Part shown: positions 39,322 to 51,425 of the stretch, piece after piece
How the letters are laid out: every line of letters starts with the position of its first letter
Numbering within the stretch: position 1 is the stretch's first letter
Assembly: GCA_037013685.1 (NCBI GenBank)
Contig: CM072886.1
Span: forward strand, 65,548,433-65,612,432
Direction of reading: 5' to 3'
Origin: Acridotheres tristis
Taxonomy: Eukaryota > Chordata > Aves > Passeriformes > Sturnidae
Length of the DNA: 64,000 nt
The notes under the pieces: model-generated
What the model saw: the letters and a program-made list of their open reading frames with translations, nothing else
Databases searched by the model: none
Told to the model about the DNA's origin: nothing
Translations under genes and position numbers: made by a program

Positions 39322-39978
39322 CAGTCTTTCGTTATGAATTTATTGAGAAGCAAGAAGAGCACATAGCCTAGGTACAGAATGATTCACACATCACTTAAAA
39401 GACATTACAGAACAAAAAATTCCATGTAGACTCTAGAAGACTAGAATGATATGAGTGCAGTGACAAGACATCGATCACTGGAAAAAAGGCATGTTCATCC
39501 TATTTGCTTTTGTTCTGTGGTTATAACAAAAGCTGTGCTAGTGGAATCTCCAGACAGGCTCCAGAGAAGATTTAAGATGTTGAGTTCTGTAACTGCATAA
39601 TATGTAATATATGTGAAAGTCATCTTCTAGTCTATGTTAGAAATGGATACCTCCATAACTTACTGCAGAAAAAAGTGTTTAGGCTCTCGCCTATTCTGCT
39701 TCATGCTATTTTCATCCTAAAATGAGAGTGTTGGTATTGGATACTTTCTTCTTACAGCTGTGTATATTAGAAGTAAAAAGTAGGCTACAGTGTGCATTTA
39801 GAGATAAAATTACCACTCCAGGATCTAGTAACTTCTTGAAAATAGGAAATCATAAGGAGGAACAGCATCAGAATCACCATGTGAGGACTATTTTCTTCAG
39901 AATCATTGTAGCATGCAAGCAGCCTACTTGACTTGAATAGTTTTGGTAGTCTGTAGCTTTCATGAAATTGGTTTGTTG
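39322..39978 (-). other. LY86: LY86 3' UTR (predicted)
   Basis: About 655 bases run from the TAG stop to roughly 20 bases past the only AATAAA on this strand in the interval. The stretch is AT-rich, with no long open frame and no recognisable repeat. The exact cleavage site is inferred and could differ by tens of bases. Confidence 0.6.
39339..39344 (-). terminator. LY86: LY86 polyadenylation signal AATAAA
   Basis: The forward strand reads TTTATT, which is AATAAA on the minus strand, about 635 bases past the LY86 stop codon. I see no other AATAAA on this strand between the stop and this point. Cleavage would be expected 10-30 bases lower. Confidence 0.6.
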
Positions 39979-40074
39979 CTAATAATAGTCTAAATTATTT
40001 TTCACAGTAAAATCGGCACAAGCGACAGTGACGTGATCTTGATTAGTCAGCTTTGCTGAAACAGTGTAATCTCC
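39979..40074 (-). CDS. LY86: LY86 last coding exon with stop
   Basis: The acceptor is TCTCATACAG at 40075 and above. The coding part is 96 nt: GDYTVSAKLTNQDHVTVACA, then DFTVKN and the tail NLDYY, then TAG at 39981-39979. It matches the C-terminal strand of MD-1 (GEYQV...STVACA in mammals). The bird-like protein carries about five residues more at its C terminus than the mammalian form I remember. The same exon continues into the 3' UTR. Confidence 0.93.
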   Translation of the reverse strand, partial: GDYTVSAKLTNQDHVTVACADFTVKNNLDYY

Positions 40075-43000
40075 CTGTATGAGACAAATGCAAAGCAAGA
40101 GATTAGCCCCTCAGTACTATATAACTGCTTAAGTTTCTGAGTCCTCTTTCTAGAAACAGAACAATGCTTTTCCCATCAAGCTTCTCCAAAACCTTCCTGG
40201 TCCAAATGTTTCAGAGGTGATAAAGGACATACCCATATTTTCTGCCAAAATACTCTCCTCAGGGATATCAATGCTGACAGCACAAATTGAAAATAAAACA
40301 GTGCAAGGGGAATTAAATATTTTGCTGCATAAAAAAATCCCTTCATATCTATGTAAATTCTCATGATTCTTATAAGCAAGCACAATATGGTCTGTGCTGT
40401 TTAGTAACTGGAAAAAGAGATGCTTAGTTCTCTGGCACTTCTCTTACATGGAACTTGTTGTTCACTGTTATTGATATGAATTTTTATAACAGAGCACACT
40501 GAGGGAAGTGTGTGTAAAGATGACTCAATTTATAATAAATTCCTATGTAATAAAACAAGAAGTCTAATTTCCGATTGTGTAGTTGAAGTTATGAATTCCG
40601 GCTTTGGGGAGAACTTATATCATTACAGTGCAAAAAAAAAAAAAAAAAAAAAAAAATCAGAACCTTAAAGAAGCCAAGGCTATCTTGTATTTGTCAAAAT
40701 GGCTCTCTCCAGACACTTGGACAAGCACTGTACAGGGAGGTGATCAAGGCAGCTTTAACAGATTTGGAAGAAGAGGTGAACTAGATTTTATTCACTGTAT
40801 ATTGCTGGCACTGCAGTAATTATTTCTGGTTTTTTTGCTGGAGCACAGAGGGGAGCAAAATGTGGGGTAGGAGAGGTTGGCAGCAGTGACCTCCTCGCTT
40901 TGAACCACAGAATGCTTTTGCCTTGTTTAGAGCCCTTCTGGTTGTGGAGTAGAAGGAGGCTTGACTAGAATGAGTCAGGCTTCTTGGCATTTGCCTTTTA
41001 CAATGGGATATTTAAAGCAATATCTGGCTTGTGTCCTCATAGAGAGGTTCAAGTTAAGAGTAAAATCTAAATTTAGGGAGAGGCCCAAAGACAATATGCT
41101 CTTGAGAATAGAGCCTGGTTGTAATTCCTGTGTGGAGCATGCAAACATCCCTCAGGCTTCTCAGATGAGGCTGTTCTTTGCAATGAACAGAAGATGATTG
41201 TTGTTTGGAATCATTCCTTTTTATTAGCATGGGAGGATGGTGCTATTTGCCTGATTGATTAATTAACAAAATAGGCTTCCTATTCCTTTTCTCACAATCA
41301 CATTAACTCTCTAAAAGCTTATAGTTTAATTCATGGAAGAGACTTCGTAATAACTAATTTCCATTGCTTATTAGTGATAAGATTTCTTTTTTCTCCTTCA
41401 GAATAATGTTTTGCTTATGGTGAAAAATGTTATTAAAGAGTTTTGTGATCAGTCTTGGAGTTTCTGGCTCCAGAAACTAGCTGAAAATTCAGCAAATTTG
41501 CCCAGAACTGGAGTTTTACCAGTCTGTGAGCGTGTTTCTATGGCTTCTTCTTGGTTTAAAGACCTATTCTTCAGTTTGTCTTGAGGCTTTACTACGTAAG
41601 TATGTTAGTAAAGCTGCTCCTGGAGCAGGATGCTGATTGATGTGAGCTCAGGCATGCCTGTGTGAGACATCAAAAAGCAATGCTCAACATGGCCTCTGTA
41701 GATATAGCTTTTAGGGAAGCAGGCTAGTTAGGGTGGGATAACAGCCTGCATAAAGGGGGTCCAGCTCCCTGTGTGAAAACCCTGGGAAAACCAAGGTCCC
41801 TGGTTGCTGCTATGACCAAAGCAAGATTGAGACGTATGAGATGCTAGCACTTAGGCTTGATCCTCCCAGAAGCCAGCTATCCTTGTTATCACCTCTGCAG
41901 GTCTTGGCAAGCCTGGTTCTTTGGGACTTATCTTTGTTCTGTATTTCTGTTCTGATCCTGTTTTCTTTTCCTGCCTGGAGCAATCCAGTGCTGAGCAGAT
42001 CCCAGACCTCATCGTTGAGCCTCTGACATACGTTTTATGTCTGCTGCTGAAGAAATGAGAGCTCATGCTGTGCCTCTCTGAGTAAATCTAAGGAGTATTT
42101 GACTGACCACCTGAACTCAATGCTTTTGCAGTGGTGACTGTGATCCTTTCTTTGCCACATTCTCAACAAGATGCCTTGATAATCAAAGACTTTGCCTTCT
42201 TCCCTTCAATCCAATATCTTAGTTGTATATCTCTAAAAAATCCTTTGTGATGTACTGATCAAATATATCTTCATGCTGTGCCTAGTTAAGAGACTGTTGC
42301 ATTCAGCATTTGAGCTCTATCTTTTCTTGCAGTGTGACTAGGTTGAACTTCGAGGAGGAGACTTAGCTGTGTGCGGAGAAGGCTGCCAGTAAAAAGCATC
42401 TGTAATGGATGACCAGGAAATTCAGAGCAGTGCCTAGAGTACTGCCTGTTTTCTCACCTTCCTAGGAAATGATTTTCTTATTTTAAGGCTCCATAAATCC
42501 AGAGAAAGTGTTCTTGACCTAATAACTTGTACCTTCAGTTGCCACCTAGAAGACCTTGGTCTCTGCCTGACACTATGTATATACAATGGAACATGTTCAG
42601 TTGTAATAGCTATCTAAATTGCCTTGATAGCAAAGAGCTTCTCCAAATGGTTCAGTTCCCTGAGGATTGAGCAAGATTGCAGCCTTTGTCTCTTGGGAGT
42701 CCCCTGGAACTGCTTCTTTTCTTGCTATTTTAAGAGTAAGACAGAGGGAGCCTACTAAAGAACTCTATGTCTGTCTGACTTAATGCTGGTACAGAGATCT
42801 GCTATCCTGAAAAAAAACTTTGTCTCTGAATAGTAGTGCCTCTATAACTCTTTATAAGCAAAGTAACTTAATTTCATATTGAAAAGGATTATTCATATGA
42901 AACACTATCAGATCCAGTGTGCCATCTGGGGAAGCCTGGAATGTGCTGGTGTGATTGCTGGTGCTCCTCTGACCATATCTCATCCAGAAAGCCCTTCTCC

Positions 43001-46000
43001 TTGGGAACACAGCTATGACCAACTTACCTGAGGGATTTCTTTGATTCCCAGTGTGACTGGTCCCTCATAATACAGATGTTCTGGAAAGCAACAATGGTGA
43101 TGGATGGTTAGGCATGCAGCACATGAAGGAAAAAAGTCAGCCGATCATAGATGCTTTTTTTAATAATGGCATTTCAAAGCCTCCAGTGACAAGTATTATG
43201 GAACTGCAAAATGCTCCATATACAGTCCTGCAGGGAACTGAGGGAAATATCAGGATGTATACTGCCTTATGGGGAAAGCAAGGCAGAGCTTGGGCTCCAG
43301 GAGCATCTGCAGCCCTTGTGAATGGAAAAGGGAGGCATGTCTTTGCACAGCCAGGTGGGTGTTCCTATGCCATCACACATCCTGAAAATGAAAGGGGTGG
43401 GGGACTGCCAGACTCAAGTCCTTTAGCATGAACTATTAAACACCTGCAGCTGCAATAGTTGAACTGTACTCTTTTGGTAACTTTAAGAAAAACCAATCTG
43501 AGCTGAGTGTTTGTGTAGGTGTGGACTTCTGACTGCTTGCTGAGCATGACTTTAAAGCAGTAAGAACATGTCTATCTCTCTGCTGAGGGAGCGTTCATCA
43601 AGAAGTTACATGAGGTATTAAAGTCATCACAACTGTGTTGATGACTGGAATAGAGACTGGGAGTTCCACCTTCCAATCCTCATCTCCCTAACCGTACGAG
43701 GCATGCCTGCTCTTGGCTGTTGAAGAAAGGGCAACTTTGGCATTAATGGAGAGAATTAGCAAGCTGTTCTGCAGTTCCTCCTACTTTTTCATAGCTTGCT
43801 GGGCCAAACTGTGCAGACTTGACTGAAAATAAAACTTGTTTCAGTATTTCAGACTATTTCTTGCACGACTTGCTCCACACAAATCATGGAAAAGTCTAAG
43901 AACTGTTTAAAGATTCTTTTTTGTAGGTGTCATGAAATAGTCCTTACTTTGACAGTGACAGAGGAGTAAGTGTTTCATCATGTTTATATGAGTATGTGCT
44001 GGCATTTTGATGCTTGTCACTTCTAGAGAGTTGTTTTAGTCTAGTCTCACTGTTGGTTTAAACTGCTTCTTGTGAAAGATTGGATAAAAGCTTTGTAACG
44101 TCTTTAGATCGTATGGTCCATCTCACCATGCATGGACTTTGAAAACAGTCCACAAATGATATGAAATGTTAGTCTTGTAACAAAATTTTATGAAAGAATC
44201 ATGACAATAAGATAAACTAGGAAAAGGAGAAACCTGAGATCTCACCAATGTTCTACACCTTTGCATTTATGAGAAGTTTGTATAATGCAATGCTCTGATG
44301 ATCCTGGGAGGTGGAGAAGATGCAAAAGAACTCAGTGTTGCCCTGAAAAACCTAATCCCAAAATAGAGAACAAGATAAGTATGTCTTAGCTTGTCAATCT
44401 CAAACTGATCAACTATGCTACAGAAATTGTACTGTACTCATTCCCCTCTGCATCTCTGACTAATTCATGTGGACAGCAAGAAGTCTTGTTGATTTCAGAC
44501 AACAGTCACCATTGTCACTCACTTCTGTGCATGAAGCAAGAGCCCAGGAGTCTGACACATCTCCACTGCAGAGAGCGGTGACTCAAAAATTTTAAAAATA
44601 CAGTACAGCCCACCTCTTGGTTCACAGCTTTAATAGACTCTAAATGGGAATTAAAAGCACTGAAGTCTGCATAACTTAGGTGATGAGTGACTCCCCTGGG
44701 ACTTGAGCTGTGTGTGTCGGTGTGATCCTAAGGCATATTGGGAGCTGCCCCCTCAGGGTGGTGTGGACCACGCAGGGGTGGGGGCTCATGCTTTGCATGT
44801 CGTTTTGTTCAGTAGAGAGCCTTGCAGCACTACCTTCATTCAACTCACAGCCTAGCAAATCTTGGATGACAACAGAGGAGAGTGGAGAGGAAACTGGGCT
44901 GCGAGAAATCACCCAAAGTCCTTCTGCACAGGGACATGGAAGCTTCTATTGAATCATGTGTCTTGTTAGGATCTCATCTAGGCTCTCAGAAAGCCATCCA
45001 GAATCTAAAAACATAGATGCAGCATTCAAGCTTTGCAAAGCCTGTATTTTAAAATGAAGTAGGTGTCATCAGGCCATAAATTTGCTTCTGAAATGATGGC
45101 AATGCTAATCTCTCATCTAGTGTAGGTAGAAGCTATTTTTCCCCATACACTTCACTGTGATAAAGTAACTAGATGAATGCAGTCTCAGGGTTCTGCCTCA
45201 GCCCACTCTGAGAAGATTTCCTTGATTGCCCTGATGTGTTGTAGCTATGCCTTTGCTCAGTTATCAAAGAAATTACAGCCATGGGCTGTATTATCTTTTA
45301 GGGAACCTTCAAATATGGAGTAGCAGCTGCTGTTTGTTCAGCTTGAGGTTCACATTTAGTGCTTTATGCTTCAGCTTTACCCTTATTTAGCTCTTTTTAA
45401 CCAGGGGTCTTGCAGTGGTCCACAGCTGAAACATATGGAACTAGTGGTAAAGGCCACCGATATAATTAACTGACTAGAACACATCTCTTCAATGAGGAGA
45501 TAGAAAGAGCTGTGACGGTTCAGCCCAGAGAACAAAATCATTAGGGGACAGCACATCAATATGTACAAATACCCGAAATGGGACTGTAAAAGAGGACAGA
45601 GCCAGGTCTCTCTACTGATGCCTAGTGGCAGGGCAAAGAGGCAGTGGGCACAAACTAAAACACAGGAACATCAGGAAAGACGTTTTTTACTGTGAGCGTG
45701 ACTGAGCACCGGCAGAGGTTGCCCAGAGAGGTTGCAGAGCATCCATCCTTTGATATATCTAAAAGCCCTGCCCTGGACATTGTCCTGGGCAGCTGGCTGT
45801 CAGATGGCCCTGTTGGAAGTAGGTGGAACTGGATTAAATGAACTTCAAATGCCCTATCCAACCTCAAAAATTCTGTGGTTCTGTAACCAGCCCTTTGGAA
45901 AACTCCTGTGAGCTTCCTTGCTTCAGTGGGAAGGGGGAAACTGTGGTGCTTTGAAAGTGTGCCCTTATAGGAAAGCAAGGGCAGTTGTCATTTTCAGCTA

Positions 46001-49000
46001 GTTGAGACCTATCAAAATACTATGGATTCGTAAATCTGCTGAATTTTATCACTCATATTCGCTTTGGACCATTGAAACCTCCTCAATGGATCAGGCTTTT
46101 CAAAGACCATTCAGTGTTCCAGTTGCATGGGGAATTTCTGCTACAATTCCAAAAGTGTAAACATCCTCCAAGGCTTGAAGGACTGTAGTTTATCACAGAA
46201 TCCTTAATATGCATTTTTTCTCCACATATTCATACGTTTTTACATTCCTACATTGAAAGAGGATGAACACATCTGCTGCAGTAAGTCTAACTGTCACAAA
46301 CACTGAGCCTCATTTCATTGAAAGATTTCTGTGGTCTTCCTAGAGAAAAGCCCAATTGTGGTTGCAAAAAATGCTCACACATTTGGAAGAGAATAAACCA
46401 TGAGTGCATTTTCCCAACTAAATATTCCCTTTTTTCTTTTTGGTCTGCTGGTAATTTATGGTACCTGTCAAAAATGCTGTCATCAGTGATGTGCTTTCAG
46501 CCGTTTTTCTTATAGATTTTTCTGAAAGTGGTTTCTGTAGAGCTGCCTAGAAAGTATTTCTAATGTACCACTGAATCAAGGTGATACTACTGTATTTTTG
46601 TAGCAGCTTTTCACTGTTGTTTCTACCAAAAGTGACTTAGTCCTTTTCATTGCAAGTGAGCATGCCTTTAGGAACTTCCAGTCTGAGGCAGAGCTTTCAA
46701 ATGTGTAAGAACTTCCTGAGGATTACTTCAAATTGCTAGTTATCATTTGTCATGAAGATGCCTCTCCTTCCTGACTAAACACCTATAATGAAGTTCTCAC
46801 TCCTCTTTCTCAAATCTTCCTTTCACTGAAAATCTTTATGCGTTCTCACACTCTTGTACTATATAAAGGCCCTGTACATCTGCACCCACCTCTTCCTTTT
46901 TCTAGGTTTTAAATATTTTTAGAATTTCAATGCTCCGTGTTGGAGTTCTTCTAGGACAAATCTTGCACCCGTGCAACTGACACACAGCTTCTGTGGGTGC
47001 TATGGATGTAGGAACGATGTGAATAACTGCCAGCTATAGATATAGAGTTGAGTGGGAAAAAACACATGTAAATACATGGCCAGATGAGAAAAATTCGTGC
47101 TTTTTACCTTTTCCTACAAGGTGAGATGAAGGGGCTAAGCAAGATGGCTTTGTGTGTCAGCCCAAAGACCTACCTTTGTGGTGCAGCCGCTTTCTCAGAA
47201 ACAGCTACCTACATTCTCAATGTGATAGCCAGTCTTTTAATTCATGTTATATTCTCTACTTTTATTCACAAATACTATTTTAGAAACTTGCTCACTGTAA
47301 CACCTACTGAAAGAATGGAGGTCTGAAGCAAGGTGGGGGTTTCTCTGTGGTTTGGGGAGCGTGCACAAGGAATTGTGCAAGTGCTCTGATGGTGCCTCTG
47401 TCAGTTGAGCCCGAAAGAAAACTTGCAGAGGGTACAGATCTCTTTTTGTCAGGTAGCTTTGCTTAAGCCTGCAAGCTGTGGTTGACACATTGCTTAATAT
47501 TACCCTGGTAGATCTTCCACTCTGATTTTAGTGATTGCATTGGGAAATCTGTTAAATCTTATGTAACCGTTTTCTTTGGAGGAAATGGGGAATAACCAGC
47601 ACTTTCTACTCAAAACGAGGAAGCCTGAGTTCATGTTATGCCACAAAGAATTTAGCAATTTTGTTGCTATTGTTCTTAAGTAGACAATGGCAAATTTCCT
47701 TGTAAACTTTGAGCTAACAACTTCACAACATTCATATAGCTCAAAGAAAAAGATCTTGGAATCTTATTTATGAGTCTGAGTGAGCACTGCCAGACATGAC
47801 CTTTGGTTAACAAAAATAGTAAATACTGTGTGATTATGATGAACATGAAATCTCCAGCTATATTAAGTCTTTCCAGCACAGAGAGTATGTCTAGTCATGA
47901 AAAAACTGTAGCATTATAGGACAGCAAATATAAATAAAGAAGGAAAGACTTCCCTCAAATAACTAAGACTTTGCCACATCCGGCTCTTAAAAGTCTCTTT
48001 TTCTTCTGCTCTGCTTTTCCCACAAATAAGTGGATCAACAAAACCTGTAGAAGTTCTGTCTAATTTTGGGAGAGGGAGGAACAGGCAATTTTTGGCCTCC
48101 TTGTGAAAGGCAAGCAAATTCTGTGTGAAACGATATTTAAACTCAGGTCAGGTCTGGCCAGATGTTGGAAATGTTGCCCATACAACAGGGAAAAAGAGGC
48201 TCTCCATGAAAAGCTTTAGTGGTAAGGGCTCCCTGCTCTCCTGTGTCTTAGTAGTCTGCATACTTGGCCATTCACAAGTTGTCCTTCCTGTGCAGGCATT
48301 AGGTCAGATTTACAGCTGTGCTAATATGGTAAATTTTGCCTGAACTGCCTGAAATTGGTCTTCAGCTCAATCCTCTGTCCTAAAACATGGGGTAGATTCA
48401 ACTGTCAACTAATTAAGAAATACCCCATTTTCAGTTTGAACCTGTCTGAGAAAGTTCACTTCTTTCCCACTGTGACTTAATTACTATGTAAAAACAGCTA
48501 CTGAATGAGAGGATGTGAATTAAAAAGTGCATGGCAGATGTCTTCACATTAAAGTAGGATACTTCTAAATGAAGACATCTAGATTTATTTAAACAACCAA
48601 CTATGTGTTTATATCATAATGTGCTTCAATTAGCATAAACAATCACCTGTCAGTTTAAGATTAAGAGACATGGAAACCCCAGGTGGTTTTGGTTTTGTAG
48701 CTTAATATGTGAATAGCAGTTTATGCTCAGCCTAGGACTGACTCTACTTCTTAATGTATTCACTAAAGGATGTTATTGAGTACTTCATCAGAATAAGACA
48801 GTTTTTCAGTAAGTCTGTGGGTGGGTTTTCTCCTCTTGTAATTCAATACACAATTGAAGAAACTTCTGAATTTAATTTTTTGTCTATCTGGCTTACAGGA
48901 TTTACATAATTGGTTCCTCATGCAGCATTTCTCTATTATTCTTTGTGATAGTTTTGTGCAGTGTGAAATGTCTTAGTAATTTTCCAGGGGCTGTCTTAGC

Positions 49001-51425
49001 AGTAGTGCTGTGCATGGTCTTTAAACTCATGGTCTTTGCATATGAGTTATTGCAGCGTTATCAGCTTGCAGTGAGTGAATGGAAGGAAAGCAGAGCTTCT
49101 GTAACTAACTGGTGCTCTGACAACTCAAACTTCTCTGTGGCTCTACCTGTTTTTTGTAAAATCAGCCGAAATAGATGATGATGATGATGTAAGAGGGGTT
49201 TAAAAATTACTGGATATGTGGTTACTGCAGTCCAGAAGCATGACCATAGCTCTACCAGTCATGGCACAGCTACCTTGACCCTACCTGGCCTGGGTTGTGG
49301 CAGAAGGGGCCTTGAAGTGCCCAGGCTCACCTGGCCCAAAGATGCCTGTTTTCTGGGGGCAAGTAGTAGCACTCTAAACTGGAGCAAGTCTTCACCAGTT
49401 GGTAGTGTGACTGCCATGAGCTGAATTCATCTGACTGCTGCATAGGCACATGTTGAACCGAAACAAGATGATGATAGCAAATAGTATCTTCTTCCAAATA
49501 TTCTTATTCAAGCCTATTTCCTTGTATAGTGAAGAACATGTTCAGAATGGTTGTTTGTTTGCTCAGCCATTTCTTTTGCAGAACTAGCCTTTATTTTTCC
49601 CATACTTCTTTCTCACATAACAAGCACGTGCCTCTAAATAGGGCTTATGAACCTCTCTGCTGGTGGATGGGGGTCACATAACCACAGTTATTTTTAATGG
49701 ACTTGAAATCCCATGTGTGTGCAATATTCTGTGATTAAAAGTAAAGCAAACAAACAGGCTGGGGGGAAAAGCAGGCCTTTAAATTTAAATGTCTCTGTCC
49801 TACTGTGTTCCTGTCACCCATTAACATGCTGGTGAAGTAAACAGAACATTACGATGTATTGGTGCAGTCAACAGCACAGCGGGTGCATCCTGCTTGGAGT
49901 ATTCAGTAGCCATCAAACACTTAAAGTGCTACCTAAATTACCTCCTTTCTTCTTTCCACAGAAAATCAACTTGTAATGACCAGGCCCACAAAGTGTCTCC
50001 GAGTAGGTTAAGACAGTCTTTCCATTTATGATCATGTCCAGCTTGACATAGAGTTCCTCGATGCTGTGTCCTGCACAAAAAGCAGAAAGAGAGCTCAGAG
50101 AAAGTGCAAGGATAAGCAGGTTTATTTTATTTTAAAAAAGATTCTACTTTTTCCTCCCTGTTGTTTGAGCCATTAGAAGCTTTCTCTTCTTGGAGGACTC
50201 CTGATACATAGAAATCTGTATTCTTAGCAGAGGGATCATATCCAATGGGCCCCTGGGAGCAACCTGTGACCTGTAACTGCTGCCTGGGAAAACAGTAACT
50301 GGCCTGAGCCAAACATGTGCCAGGGACCACAGCACAGCAGCTTGGCAGTGCTAGGAGGTTGCCTGCTTATGCCTGGCTTGCTGACACAGGCAGAGCCAGT
50401 GAGGCTACTGGATTTAGACAGAGGTGCTGTACTCTGACTTGTGGGAAAGTATTTGCAAATGTCTGTAGTGTGATTTTTTTTCAGACTTGTTTACCTTTGC
50501 AGCCACCTGAAAACTATGCTTCCGGGACAAATAGGCTGCATGTCTCACAGGAAGGGAGACCTTTTGAATGCGAGGAAGCATTCCCAGGTGCTAAAAGACA
50601 CTTGGGACACAAATTTATTTTCAGCACCAAGAGCATACAGCAGCACTTTCATATTTATGCTCTGGTAGTACAGGATCTAGATCAGCTTGGGGCTCAGGTT
50701 TGCAAGAGATGGCTTTCCTGTGAAATAATCACAAAGCAAGCTATGGCTAATATGAAATTTTGCACCCAGTTTTTACCTTTTATTACCGATCAGTCAAGTG
50801 CTGAAGGGTATAATTTCAGCTAGTGCAGGTGGCAAACTGATGGCATGGCTGTTGCCTCAGGCCAGCATTTTCCCAGCACACTTCTCTGTATGCCCAGGAG
50901 GGACACAGGGGTGTCCCTATGTTGCTCCGTGGGACTCCATTCAATCCCCTACCTGCAAGCATCGCAGCCTTAGAAATTTGGTGAGGTACTGACACAAGAG
51001 TGTGGTGCTGTAGCTGTCTCGTTCAACAAGACTCTTCCTAGAAGATGATGATGAGCTCTAGAGCAGCCCCCCTCCTTGGCTCTCCATGTGTACAAATGAA
51101 GAGCAGGAGCAGAATAGGGGCTGAAGGCTGGTGTGATCTGTTTAGGGTGACATATGTAGTCGGAGGCTGAGCTGATAACAGAACTGACATTTTTGTAACC
51201 CTGCACATGTTTTGAGATTTCTAAGAAATGAAGCTCATTCATATTTTATAGGAGATTGTCACCCTTGCTTTCTTCTTAATATCAGCACTTACACATTAAT
51301 TACCTGTGTATGGCGTGAGAAAATAGGAATTCACTTACTTAGGACTATTGCAGCTCTGATGTTAAAGGTATGGGTTGCAATATCAGAACAATGATCAATG
51401 GTGAGAGCAAAATCTTGCTGGGGAT
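39979..51425 (-). CDS. LY86: LY86 (MD-1), partial: last four coding exons
   Basis: This is a spliced gene on the minus strand, joining 51425-51339, 50070-49942, 43080-43028 and 40074-39979. MD-1 is a small secreted protein of the ML (MD-2-related lipid recognition) family. It binds the Toll-like protein RP105 (CD180) on B cells and myeloid cells and modulates lipopolysaccharide responses; this is family knowledge. In the sequence, junction phases are 1, 1 and 0, all introns are GT-AG, and the frame stays open for 121 codons to TAG. Matches to mammalian MD-1 as I remember it include DPxQDF, NIR, FCGxxKGE, YYxGPV, IPQG(D/E)Y and VACA. Four cysteines are visible (HCSD, LCGP, FCGK, ACAD); family members have further cysteines in the N-terminal exon, which is not in this list. 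LY96 (MD-2) is the nearest alternative, but IPQGDY and VACA favour LY86. The signal-peptide exon is missing, so the entry is 5' partial. Confidence 0.93.
40075..43027 (-). other. LY86: LY86 intron 4
   Basis: This phase-0 intron of 2953 bases has GTAAGT at the donor and TCTCATACAG at the acceptor. It contains a run of 25 A at 40632-40656. I see no other repeat or exon. Confidence 0.85.
40632..40656. repeat. Poly(A) run, 25 bases, in LY86 intron 4
   Basis: A pure A run on the plus strand. No retrocopied gene or SINE is recognisable on its 5' side, so it is listed as a simple repeat. Confidence 0.9.
43028..43080 (-). CDS. LY86: LY86 coding exon 4 (by homology)
   Basis: This small 53-nt exon has the acceptor TTGCTTTCCAG and donor GTAAGT. 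After AA, which completes Glu with the previous exon, it reads HLYYEGPVTLGIKEIPQ. That aligns with the mammalian IYYAGPV...TIPQ strand. It ends in phase 0 after CAG. It is too short for an ORF search and was found by following the reading frame back from the last exon. Confidence 0.92.
45470..45885 (+). mobile_element. CR1 LINE, 3' end
   Basis: The sequence follows the avian CR1 3' end: ATGAGGAGATAGAAAGAGCTG, then GGGCACAAACTAAAACACAG, GGTTGCCCAGAGAGGTTG, and finally the terminal ATTCTGTGGTTCTGTAA, which matches the CR1 octamer repeat. It is 5' truncated, as is usual for CR1. A short internal deletion after AAACACAGGA removes about a dozen bases compared with the consensus I remember. It lies in LY86 intron 3, in the opposite orientation to the gene. 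Confidence 0.9.
48536..48580. other. 45-base near-palindromic hairpin in LY86 intron 3
   Basis: AGATGTCTTCA (48536-48546) is perfectly inverted as TGAAGACATCT (48570-48580). The 23 bases between are themselves symmetric, ending in AAGTA-GGA-TACTT. The result is an 11-bp outer stem, a partly paired middle and a 5-bp inner stem with a three-base loop. Confidence 0.7.
49174..49188. repeat. Short (GAT)n
   Basis: Five GAT units in LY86 intron 3. Confidence 0.8.
49942..50070 (-). CDS. LY86: LY86 coding exon 3 (by homology)
   Basis: This 129-nt exon has the acceptor TTTTTGTGCAG and donor GTAATT. Its first bases GA complete an Arg codon (A|GA) with the previous exon. It encodes HSIEELYVKLDMI, then a short loop, then SETLCGPGHYKL and FCGKKKG, and ends with G of a split Glu codon. 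The two cysteines CGPG and FCGK correspond to a disulfide-linked hairpin in MD-1 and MD-2 (family knowledge). The stretch FCGKKKGE aligns with FCGRRKGE of mammalian MD-1. Confidence 0.92.
50071..51338 (-). other. LY86: LY86 intron 2
   Basis: This phase-1 intron of 1268 bases has donor GTAAGT and acceptor TTTTTGTGCAG. It contains most of a 168-codon plus-strand open frame (50317-50823) that begins with a GTG codon and has no convincing domain. I see no repeats. Confidence 0.85.
51339..51425 (-). CDS. LY86: LY86 coding exon 2 (by homology)
   Basis: This 87-nt exon has the acceptor TTCAAACAG on its high-coordinate side and the strong donor GTAAGT at 51338-51333. It begins with the last two bases (AT) of a split codon and ends with the first base (A) of another. 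It reads PQQDFALTIDHCSD near the start and FNIRAAIVL at the end. This corresponds to the mammalian DPLQDF...CS...NIRFGIIL segment, the first strands of the ML beta-sandwich. The split first codon is Asp if the missing upstream exon ends in G. No N-glycosylation sequon is visible. Confidence 0.9.

Larger units (their letters stand above)
43081..49941 (-). other. LY86: LY86 intron 3
   Basis: This phase-1 intron of 6861 bases has donor GTAATT and acceptor TTGCTTTCCAG. It holds a CR1 LINE 3' end at about 45470-45885, a near-palindromic hairpin at 48536-48580 and a short (GAT)n at 49174-49188. Open frames at 43114-43431 (+) and 44710-44952 (+) have no recognisable domain and are treated as chance. 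Confidence 0.85.

Noticed and set aside
46180..46210. TCACAGAATCC resembling a CR1 terminal motif
   Set aside because: The match stops after about ten bases, with no further CR1 similarity on either side.
50317..50823. 168-codon plus-strand frame inside LY86 intron 2 with a weak zinc-finger-like stretch
   Set aside because: It starts at GTG, overlaps the LY86 exon 3 region's neighbourhood antisense, and lacks the full Cys2His2 spacing. It fits a chance open frame.
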